NCBI GenBank assembly: GCA_002409365.1
Contig: DHUW01000050.1
Location: 10,753 to 25,852 of the forward strand
Length of the DNA: 15,100 nucleotides
Reading direction: 5' to 3'
From: Anaerolineaceae bacterium UBA5224
GTDB lineage: Bacteria; Chloroflexota; Anaerolineae; Anaerolineales; Anaerolineaceae
Part shown: positions 7,228 to 12,983 of the stretch, piece after piece
Position numbering within the stretch: position 1 is the stretch's first letter
Layout: every line of letters starts with the position of its first letter
Translations under genes and position numbers: made by a program
Notes under the pieces: generated by a model
What the model was told of the DNA's origin: nothing
Seen by the model: the letters and a program-made list of their open reading frames with translations, nothing else
The model's database searches: none

Positions 7228-8403
7228 ATGTTCAATAAAAAGATGGTCACTGACCTGGATGTTAACGGAAAAAAAGTCATTGTTCGGGTCGATTTCAATG
7301 TGCCAATCAAAGACGGGAAAATCACTGACGATACCCGTATCACTGCTGCTCTGCCGACTATCAATTATTTGCTCGACCATGGGGCAGCTGTTATCTTGAT
7401 GTCCCACCTGGGCCGCCCTAAAACGAAAGATGATTTGCAATTCAGTCTCAGACCAGTTGCCGAGCATCTTGCAACTCTGATCGCTGCTCCGGTCAAATTC
7501 TCCTCAGATTCACGTGGTGAGATCGCCAAAAAAGCAGCCGCTGAGCTCAAACCTGGAGAGGTTTTGGTTCTGGAAAATACTCGTTTCTATCCGGAAGAAA
7601 CTAAAAATGACCCACAGATGTCCAAAGATCTGGCTTCCCTGGCTGACTTGTTTGTGAATGATGCCTTTGGCTCAGCCCATCGTGCGCACAGTTCGACGAC
7701 TGGAATTGCTGAATATCTTCCGTCCGCTGCTGGTTTCCTGATGGAAAAAGAAATCAAGTACCTGGGCAATGCCATTGCTGACCCAGTTCGCCCGTTTGTG
7801 GCGATCCTTGGTGGTGCCAAGATTAGCGACAAAATTGGTGTGATCAAGAACCTGCTCACCAAGGCCGACAGGATCCTGATTGGCGGTGGAATGGCGAACA
7901 CCTTCCTGAAAGCGCAAGGTTATGATATGGCAGATTCCCTGGTGGAAGCTGACGTGCTCGATACTGCACGGGAATTACTATCTGAAGCTTCTGGAAAAAT
8001 ACTCCTGCCTATTGACATGGTCCTGGGCAATGCTTTTGATGCCAATACCGAAATGTTGACCCAACCCCTGGGTGATATCCCTGCTGGTTGGCGTATGCTG
8101 GATATTGGCCCAATGACCGTGCACATTTTCAGCGATGTTATCCTGGAAGCAGGAACTGTCGTTTGGAATGGTCCCATGGGCGTCTTTGAGTTCCCTCGTT
8201 TTGCCGAAGGGACCTTCGGGATTGCAAGGGCGGTTGCCAGCAGCAAAGCTGTCACTATCATTGGCGGCGGCGACTCTGTTTCAGCTATCAACCAGTCTGG
8301 TCTGAGTGATCAAATCACGCATATTTCTACCGGTGGCGGTGCCTCATTGGAAATGCTGGAAGGGCTGGAATTGCCTGGGTTGGCAGCGCTCGACGATAAA
8401 TAA
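7228..8403 (+). CDS. pgk: Phosphoglycerate kinase
   Basis: It transfers the phosphate of 1,3-bisphosphoglycerate to ADP, the ATP-forming step after gap. It has 391 residues, the normal bacterial length. The substrate-binding N-domain shows RVDFNVP (20-26, with D22 and N24), R37 and SHLGRP (59-64). The nucleotide-binding C-domain shows GGAKISDKIGV, GGGMANTF, the NGPMGVFE loop, and GGGDSVSA near the end. The start is fixed by AGGAGG (7217-7222), 5 bases before the ATG. There is no promoter between the T run of the preceding hairpin and this start, so expression should depend on gap transcription passing that hairpin. A strong terminator follows at 8422-8453. Confidence 0.98.
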   Translation: MFNKKMVTDLDVNGKKVIVRVDFNVPIKDGKITDDTRITAALPTINYLLDHGAAVILMSHLGRPKTKDDLQFSLRPVAEHLATLIAAPVKFSSDSRGEIAKKAAAELKPGEVLVLENTRFYPEETKNDPQMSKDLASLADLFVNDAFGSAHRAHSSTTGIAEYLPSAAGFLMEKEIKYLGNAIADPVRPFVAILGGAKISDKIGVIKNLLTKADRILIGGGMANTFLKAQGYDMADSLVEADVLDTARELLSEASGKILLPIDMVLGNAFDANTEMLTQPLGDIPAGWRMLDIGPMTVHIFSDVILEAGTVVWNGPMGVFEFPRFAEGTFGIARAVASSKAVTIIGGGDSVSAINQSGLSDQITHISTGGGASLEMLEGLELPGLAALDDK

Positions 8404-8421
8404 CCTTTCCTTGATTTTGTC

Positions 8422-8453
8422 AAAGAGCCGTTGTCTAACGGCTCTTTATTTTT
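8422..8453 (+). terminator. Intrinsic terminator after pgk
   Basis: AAAGAGCCGTT (8422-8432) and AACGGCTCTTT (8437-8447) form a perfect 11-bp stem with a GTCT loop. A T-rich tract interrupted by one A follows. It closes the gap-pgk unit. Confidence 0.92.
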
Positions 8454-8467
8454 ATTGACACAGATGG

Positions 8468-8476
8468 TGATAGAAT
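8468..8476 (+). promoter_or_regulatory. Extended -10 promoter for the first FW-domain lipoprotein
   Basis: TGA-TAGAAT (8468-8476) fits an extended -10 element. A perfect TTGACA lies at 8455-8460, but only 10 bases upstream, too close to act with this -10 box. No better -10 box is seen 16-18 bases after it. The start would be near 8483. Confidence 0.4.
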
Positions 8477-8521
8477 CAACCTTAGTAAACGTCCCTCATA
8501 AGGTGGGGTTTGGGCAGGACT

Positions 8522-9208
8522 ATGAATAAGAGACACCTATTAGTCTTTACTATATCACTACTATTCATCAGCGTGGTGCTTGGTGCGTGTAATTATTACA
8601 CAGTACCAACAGTATCAGAAGAAGAATTGGCGATGCATGTAGCCGGCACGCGTTCTGCACTTTCCACTCAAAGTTCAGTGGAGACCATGATCGTGCAACT
8701 TGAGGAGCTGAAGAAACAGCCTACCTGCCCTGTCTGCCCAACCTGTCCGCCAGCAATCACCCCTACTCCAAGGGCAACTACAATTCCGACTGAGGAAAAT
8801 CCAGAGTCCCTGACCATTACACCAATCGGAGATCAAACCGACCCCAGCTGTCTCCGTTTTGAATATTTAGGTGATGTCAATTTTCCGCCTGATTCTTACC
8901 TCAAGCCAGGCGAAGAATTTACCAAGACCTGGTGGGTACGTAACACAGGAACCTGCACCTGGACAACACAGTTTAACCTGGTTATGTCAGGCGGTGAAGC
9001 TTTCGGCACAACCGGTAAAGTGGGTTTCACTCAAGAAGTGGCGCCTGGTGAAAGCGTCCAATTATCACTGCCGGGCTTGGTTGCACCTAAGCAAACCGGT
9101 ACTTACTATAGTTATTGGCTGATTTCTTCACCATATGGAAAAACCGTTGGTTATGGTCCAAACCAGCAATGGGGGCTGGGGATCAAGATCATCGTAGCTA
9201 TCGATTGA
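8522..9208 (+). CDS. Secreted lipoprotein with NBR1-type FW (Ig-like) domain, short form
   Basis: Counting from the ATG at 8522 (228 residues), an N-terminal signal (MNKRHLL plus a hydrophobic core) ends in the lipobox LGAC, with Cys23 as the lipid-attachment residue. A short helical stretch (about 33-66) leads to an unusual CPVCPTCPP cluster (Cys69, 72, 75) and a Thr/Pro spacer. The rest (about 110-226) is an Ig-like FW domain of the kind in the middle of eukaryotic NBR1: PGEEFTKTWWVRNTGTCTW, a central APGESVQLSL and a final YYSYWLISSPYG strand. Cys110 and Cys145 could form a disulfide. The protein should sit on the outer face of the membrane; its ligand is unknown. An in-frame TTG at 8510 would add four residues. 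I prefer the ATG because it gives a clean signal peptide. The gene is monocistronic between terminators. Confidence 0.85.
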   Translation: MNKRHLLVFTISLLFISVVLGACNYYTVPTVSEEELAMHVAGTRSALSTQSSVETMIVQLEELKKQPTCPVCPTCPPAITPTPRATTIPTEENPESLTITPIGDQTDPSCLRFEYLGDVNFPPDSYLKPGEEFTKTWWVRNTGTCTWTTQFNLVMSGGEAFGTTGKVGFTQEVAPGESVQLSLPGLVAPKQTGTYYSYWLISSPYGKTVGYGPNQQWGLGIKIIVAID

Positions 9209-9210
9209 TT

Positions 9211-9235
9211 ACCGCCTTAAAAGGCGGTTTTTTTT
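9211..9235 (+). terminator. Intrinsic terminator after the first lipoprotein
   Basis: ACCGCC (9211-9216) pairs with GGCGGT (9223-9228) around a TTAAAA loop, with possible extra T-A pairs, and is followed by a run of eight Ts. It starts 2 bases after the stop codon. Confidence 0.92.
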
Positions 9236-9273
9236 GGTTTCGCCGTCTGGAACCTTCATTTTCTTACAAATTG

Positions 9274-9302
9274 TTGATATAGCACAACCGAAAGAGTATA
9301 AA
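9274..9302 (+). promoter_or_regulatory. Promoter of the second FW-domain lipoprotein
   Basis: TTGATA (9274-9279) and TATAAA (9297-9302) are separated by exactly 17 bases. The start near 9309 leaves a leader of about 135 bases, long for this window. Confidence 0.7.
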
Positions 9303-9308
9303 TCTATT

Positions 9309-9444
9309 TGAAGGATGGTTGAAGGGAAAACTGGACGAATTTAAATTTAGGAAAGGGGACTTTTTCCGACTCATTTGTACGGAACTTTTCCCTCGTCGAT
9401 ATCGTCTACAAATGAGATGAGTCCTTCGTTTAAAGGAGTTAAAA
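9309..9444 (+). promoter_or_regulatory. Structured 5' leader of the second lipoprotein
   Basis: The leader holds several inverted repeats. CTCATTTGTA (9370-9379) pairs perfectly with TACAAATGAG (9407-9416). The overlapping GACTCAT (9368-9374) can instead pair with ATGAGTC (9417-9423). GGGAAAA (9324-9330) can pair with TTTTCCC (9386-9392), and there are two small GGAA/TTCC hairpins. The ribosome site AAAGGAG (9432-9438) follows the last repeat by 8 bases. It matches no riboswitch class I recognise, and a regulatory role is inferred from pairing alone. Confidence 0.45.
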
Positions 9445-10659
9445 ATGGACACTAATAAATCGACTAAAAATAAGTATTTTCCGCTTTTTGCCCTGTTCGT
9501 TGTGGTAATCCTGGTTATTTCTGCCTGCGTGCCGCCTACGCCGACAGGTAACGCTGTCGAACAAGCCATGCAAACCCTGCAGGCCCAGGCTACTCAGGAT
9601 TATTATGCTACATCGATTGCCCAGTTGTCTACCCTGCAGGCAACTCAAGCCGTACCTAATCCGACCAATATCAATCAACCGCCAACAACTACTGTTCCAA
9701 CCGTTGGTGTTACTGTTCCGGCGAATACAGCAGTTCCTCCAACCGCCGTGCCGCCTACTGCCACTCCAGTTCCGCCCACACCTACGCCCAAACCGTGTCT
9801 GCAAATCACCTTTGTCAGCGATTTGAGTATTCCTGACGGCACAAAGCTGAATGCTGGCAGTCCTTTCACCAAGACGTGGCGCTTGCAGAATTCGGGCAGT
9901 TGTAAATGGGACAACCAGTTTGACATTGTCTTTGCCAAAGGCAATCAACTGGGTGCAAATACTGTTTATGACCTTCCCCAGGAAGTCGGTCCGGGTCAGG
10001 CTATTGATATCAGCATTAATATGATCGCCCCTTCTGTAAATGGAAAGTACAGCTCCGAATGGATGCTGAGAAGCAGCAATGGAGTGACTTTTGGCACAGG
10101 CAGTGATTCCAAGGGAACTTTCTGGGTCAAAATGGAAAGCATCAATGGTCAAGGCGTGGTTTATAACTTCGCTGAGAGCGTCTGTTCTGCCAAGTGGACC
10201 AATGGATTGCGACAAACACTAGCTTGCCCAGGCAGTGAAAAAGATGTGAAAAGAGGGTATGTCCTGGCAAAGGGTACTCCGATCCGTGAAGATGGTGGCA
10301 CCGAAAATGAGATTGGTCTGATCACCCGACCGAACGAAGAAGCCGATGGCTATATCCAGGGTATTTACCCGGCTATCACGATAAAGGATGGCGACAAATT
10401 CCGCGTTACTGTTCAATGCGAAGGCGGAAGCACTGGCTGTGACATCAAGTTTGAACTTTACTACACGATCGAAGGTCAGAAAGCAACCGGTCTGGGTTCA
10501 TGGCATGAGATCTACGATCAGAAGTGGAATCCTGTTGAAGTCGACCTTTCCAGCCTGGCTGGCAAACAGGTTGTCTTCACACTGGTCGTTTGGAATCAAG
10601 GTTCAACTCAGAACAATCGCGGTTTGTGGCTGAACCCACATATCTATCGTACAAAGTAA
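9445..10659 (+). CDS. Secreted lipoprotein with NBR1-type FW domain and C-terminal beta domain, long form
   Basis: This 404-residue protein starts with a signal peptide ending in lipobox ISAC, with Cys28 as the lipid-attachment site. An alpha-helical, Ala/Gln-rich stretch (about 36-68) and a Thr/Pro/Val-rich linker (70-117) probably span the cell-surface layer. The FW Ig-like domain (about 118-228) shows PDGTKLNAG, FTKTWRLQNSGSCKW and VGPGQAIDISI, with Cys118 and Cys153 matching the pair in its shorter neighbour. A further domain of about 165 residues (237-402) ends in VEVDLSSLAGKQVVFTLVVW and GLWLNPHI. This resembles carbohydrate-binding jelly-roll (NPCBM/galactose-binding-like) folds; it carries two more cysteine pairs (247/261, 325/332). 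A role in cell-surface or polysaccharide binding is inferred. AAAGGAG (9432-9438) sets the start. It is probably an old paralogue of the gene at 8522. Confidence 0.85.
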   Translation: MDTNKSTKNKYFPLFALFVVVILVISACVPPTPTGNAVEQAMQTLQAQATQDYYATSIAQLSTLQATQAVPNPTNINQPPTTTVPTVGVTVPANTAVPPTAVPPTATPVPPTPTPKPCLQITFVSDLSIPDGTKLNAGSPFTKTWRLQNSGSCKWDNQFDIVFAKGNQLGANTVYDLPQEVGPGQAIDISINMIAPSVNGKYSSEWMLRSSNGVTFGTGSDSKGTFWVKMESINGQGVVYNFAESVCSAKWTNGLRQTLACPGSEKDVKRGYVLAKGTPIREDGGTENEIGLITRPNEEADGYIQGIYPAITIKDGDKFRVTVQCEGGSTGCDIKFELYYTIEGQKATGLGSWHEIYDQKWNPVEVDLSSLAGKQVVFTLVVWNQGSTQNNRGLWLNPHIYRTK

Positions 10660-10684
10660 CCTTGCTCAAACATATTTAATCAGG

Positions 10685-10710
10685 AAGGGACGACCGAGAG
10701 GCCGTCCCTT
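10685..10710 (+). repeat. Hairpin between the second lipoprotein and tpiA
   Basis: AAGGGACG (10685-10692) pairs with CGTCCCTT (10703-10710), with an internal A/C mismatch, a CC/GG pair and a GAGA loop. No T run follows on the plus strand, so it is not a classical intrinsic terminator. It could be a weak terminator or a transcript-end stabiliser. Confidence 0.55.
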
Positions 10711-10712
10711 CG

Positions 10713-10721
10713 TGTTAGAAT
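10713..10721 (+). promoter_or_regulatory. Extended -10 promoter candidate for tpiA
   Basis: TGT-TAGAAT (10713-10721) fits an extended -10 element. Any -35 region would fall inside the preceding hairpin. The start near 10728 leaves a leader of about 28 bases with AAAGGAA (10742-10748) before the ATG. The same TGN-TAGAAT pattern precedes the gene at 8522. Confidence 0.45.
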
Positions 10722-10755
10722 ACATATACCTAAAGACACAGAAAGGAAATGATAA

Positions 10756-11517
10756 ATGAAAACACGTAAACCGATGGTTGCTGGTAACTGGAAGATGAAT
10801 AAGACAGTTAGCGAAGCGGCTGAGCTGCTTGAGGCTTTGAAACCTGAACTGAAAGATGTCGATAGCGTAGATCTCGTGGTCTGCCCTCCTTTTATTGACC
10901 TGCCCCTGGCTAAAGACACTTTGGCAGGAAGCAACATCAAGGTTGGCGCACAAAATCTGCATTGGGCTGCCTCCGGTGCATACACTGGTGAAGTTTCTGC
11001 TCCCATGCTGAAAGATTTATGCGATTATGTGATCATTGGACACTCAGAGCGACGGGCTATGTTTGGCGAGACAGATGAAACTGTCAATAAGAAGGTCATG
11101 GCAGCGTTGGGTGTTGGCTTGATGCCTATCGTCTGTGTTGGTGAGACCCTGGAAGAAAATGAAGCCGGGGAGACTGAAGCTATTGTTGGGCGGATGGTGC
11201 GCGAAGGCTTGAAAGGCTTAAGTAACGAGGAAGCAGCCCGTATCGTGGTCGCTTACGAACCGGTCTGGGCAATTGGGACAGGTAAGACCGCTACCCCCGA
11301 GCAGGCAAACAATGTCCATAAGAACGTGATCCGCCCGATTCTGCGCGAAATGTTTGGTGATGAAGTCGGCAATGGTATGCGTATTCTTTATGGTGGGTCA
11401 GTGAAACCCAGCAATGCTGCGGAGTTGTTCGGTCAATCCGATATCGACGGTGGTTTGATCGGCGGTGCCAGCTTGAAAGCCCCCGATTTTGTCGGCATTG
11501 TCCAAGGCGCTTTGTAG
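10756..11517 (+). CDS. tpiA: Triosephosphate isomerase
   Basis: It interconverts dihydroxyacetone phosphate and glyceraldehyde 3-phosphate, feeding gap. The 253 residues match the normal length of a TIM barrel. All catalytic residues are visible: N11 and K13 in GNWKMNK, H96 in IIGHSERR, and E168 in VVAYEPVWAIGTGKTA. The phosphate-gripping YGGSVKPSNA and GGLIGGASL follow near the C-terminus. The start is supported by AAAGGAA 7 bases upstream. It lies close to gap and pgk but is separated from pgk by two lipoprotein genes and is transcribed on its own between a hairpin and a strong terminator. Confidence 0.98.
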   Translation: MKTRKPMVAGNWKMNKTVSEAAELLEALKPELKDVDSVDLVVCPPFIDLPLAKDTLAGSNIKVGAQNLHWAASGAYTGEVSAPMLKDLCDYVIIGHSERRAMFGETDETVNKKVMAALGVGLMPIVCVGETLEENEAGETEAIVGRMVREGLKGLSNEEAARIVVAYEPVWAIGTGKTATPEQANNVHKNVIRPILREMFGDEVGNGMRILYGGSVKPSNAAELFGQSDIDGGLIGGASLKAPDFVGIVQGAL

Positions 11518-11542
11518 TGATTTAGATTCATTAAAAGATTTG

Positions 11543-11567
11543 AAACCGCCCATGAGGGCGGTTTTTT
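11543..11567 (+). terminator. Intrinsic terminator after tpiA
   Basis: AAACCGCCC (11543-11551) and GGGCGGTTT (11556-11564) form a perfect 9-bp stem with an ATGA loop and a run of six Ts. The following stretch to 11636 holds only an imperfect inverted repeat (11601-11624) before the pheS promoter. Confidence 0.93.
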
Positions 11568-11636
11568 ATAACGTAAACCTGCCATTATCTCCCGTTTTGC
11601 CGGAACACGACAAGGTGCGTTCCGTACTTGCTTTCC

Positions 11637-11664
11637 TTGACTTAAACCTATGAAAAACTATAAT
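11637..11664 (+). promoter_or_regulatory. Promoter of the pheST operon
   Basis: TTGACT (11637-11642) and a perfect TATAAT (11659-11664) are separated by 16 bases. The start falls near 11671, at the beginning of the T-box leader. This is one of the two best promoters in the window. Confidence 0.85.
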
Positions 11665-11670
11665 TAACCT

Positions 11671-11904
11671 ATCGACTGAGATAGGGAAGAGTACGTCGCA
11701 ATGCCGCCGCAGAGAGGTTTCGCAAATGCTGAAAACGAAACCGGCAGAGCAGTGACCGAAGTTCGCCCAGGAGTCGCGCGAGTGAACGCTTTTTGCCAGT
11801 AGTTCGCGCCGGCAGCCCCCGTTACAGGGCAACCTGAGTGGCTCGCAAGAGCAAGAAGGGTGGTACCGCGGTTAATCCCGTCCCTTTTCCGGGCGGGTTT
11901 TTTT
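11671..11904 (+). promoter_or_regulatory. T-box riboswitch, phenylalanine-specific, upstream of pheS
   Basis: The leader carries the T-box landmarks in order. GGGAAGAGTA (11684-11693) is the stem I base motif. AGAGAGG and the distal stem GGTTTCG/CGAAACC around the ATGCTGAAAA loop follow. The specifier loop reads GAAGTTCGCCCAGGAGT, with TTC (11762-11764) as the Phe codon. The T-box core AAGGGTGGTACCGCGG (11856-11871) contains the TGGTA bulge that pairs with the tRNA acceptor end. In the antiterminator AAGGG (11856-11860) pairs with CCCTT (11882-11886). This excludes the terminator at 11877-11904. Uncharged tRNA-Phe would therefore permit transcription of pheST. The class is well known; the anticodon match is read directly. 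Confidence 0.95.
11877..11904 (+). terminator. T-box attenuator terminator
   Basis: CCCG-T-CCC (11877-11884) pairs with GGGCGGG (11891-11897), with one bulged T and a 6-base loop, followed by seven Ts. It shares bases with the antiterminator, so the two folds are exclusive. This marks the switch as transcriptional rather than translational. Confidence 0.9.
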
Positions 11905-11933
11905 GTGCCTGCCGCTAAAATATCGAGGTAAAA

Positions 11934-12968
11934 ATGAGTGAACTTGAAACCCAACTACAAAATGAACAACGAATTGCCCTGGCAAACCTGGTTCAGGTTG
12001 AGAGCCCTGAAACGCTGGATGCCTGGAAGCAAACCTACCTTGGCAAAGCTTCCCTGGTGATGACCACTTACGGCAAGATGGGCACATTTTCGAAAGAAGA
12101 ACGTCCGCTTATCGGTCGGGTGGTAAACACCGTCAAGGTAGCCCTTGAAGCTGCGCTTGCGGAAAAAGAAGTCCTGGTAAAGCAGGAAGCGCTTCTGAAG
12201 ACATTGGAAAGTGAAAAGCTGGATGTGACACTACCAGGCTTCCCGGTCAAACGGGGCAAACTGCATCCGCTCAACATGACAACGCTAGAGATTTATCGCA
12301 TCTTTGGCGACATGGGATTCCAGGTCTACAACTCTCCAGAAGTTGAGACTGACGATATGAATTTCACCTTTCTCAATATTCCGCCCTATCACCCTGCTCG
12401 GGATATGTGGGATACGTTTTACACGGAGACGGAAGGCGTTGTCTTGCGGACGCATACCTCACCAGGTCAGATCCACGCCATGCGCGAATATTACCCGAAC
12501 CCCGTCCGCGTGATTCTGCCTGGCACCTGCATGCGTTATGAGCAGCAGGACCAAAGCCATGAGATTGAGTTCATGCAATTCGAATTGCTGGTGGTCGATA
12601 AAGGCATCACCTTTGCCAACCTGAAAGGCACTATGGATGACTTCACGAAACGCATGTTCGGTACTGATGCGATCACTCGCTTCCGCCCATCGCACTTCCC
12701 CTTCACTGAGCCCAGCGCCGAGCTGGACATGAGCTGCATATTCTGCGGTGGAAAAGGCTGCGGCGTTTGCCATGGCACCGGTTGGATCGAGCTGGGCGGT
12801 TGCGGTATGATCCATCCCCGCGTATTGGAAAACGGTGGTTATGACCCCCAGGTTTACAGCGGATTTGCTGCCGGCGTTGGGATCGACCGAACAACATTGC
12901 TGCGTTATTACATCGATGACATTCGTTATCTGCGCAATAACGATATTCGCTTCCTGGAACAATTCTAA
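11934..12968 (+). CDS. pheS: Phenylalanyl-tRNA synthetase alpha subunit
   Basis: The alpha subunit of the (alpha-beta)2 class II enzyme activates phenylalanine and charges tRNA-Phe. Its 344 residues include an N-terminal helical coiled-coil arm (about 1-95). The catalytic core has the motif 2 region GTCMRYEQQDQSHEIEFMQF (197-216), FTEPSAELD (257-265) for substrate binding, and motif 3 around GFAAGVGIDRTTLLRY (310-325). Between them is a cysteine cluster CIFCGGKGCGVCHGTGW (Cys268, 271, 276, 279), a CxxC-x4-CxxC insert found in some bacterial PheS but missing in E. coli. It may bind zinc. GAGG (11925-11928) sets the start. pheT follows after 15 bases, so the two are one operon under the T-box. 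Confidence 0.98.
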   Translation: MSELETQLQNEQRIALANLVQVESPETLDAWKQTYLGKASLVMTTYGKMGTFSKEERPLIGRVVNTVKVALEAALAEKEVLVKQEALLKTLESEKLDVTLPGFPVKRGKLHPLNMTTLEIYRIFGDMGFQVYNSPEVETDDMNFTFLNIPPYHPARDMWDTFYTETEGVVLRTHTSPGQIHAMREYYPNPVRVILPGTCMRYEQQDQSHEIEFMQFELLVVDKGITFANLKGTMDDFTKRMFGTDAITRFRPSHFPFTEPSAELDMSCIFCGGKGCGVCHGTGWIELGGCGMIHPRVLENGGYDPQVYSGFAAGVGIDRTTLLRYYIDDIRYLRNNDIRFLEQF

Positions 12969-12983
12969 GCAGGAGAGGAAAAA

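Noticed and set aside
8455..8476. TTGACA with TAGAAT as a normal -35/-10 promoter
   Set aside because: The spacer is only 10 bases, far below the 16-18 needed. I kept only the extended -10 interpretation.
9721..9797. Short tandem repeats (CCNCCNACN-like) as a DNA repeat element
   Set aside because: They encode the Thr/Pro/Val-rich linker of the lipoprotein and are explained by protein composition.
9439..10215. Minus-strand frame of 258 codons opposite the long lipoprotein
   Set aside because: It is antisense to a gene with a signal peptide, lipobox and a recognisable domain; it has no start signals of its own and an Arg/Asn-rich, unfamily-like product.
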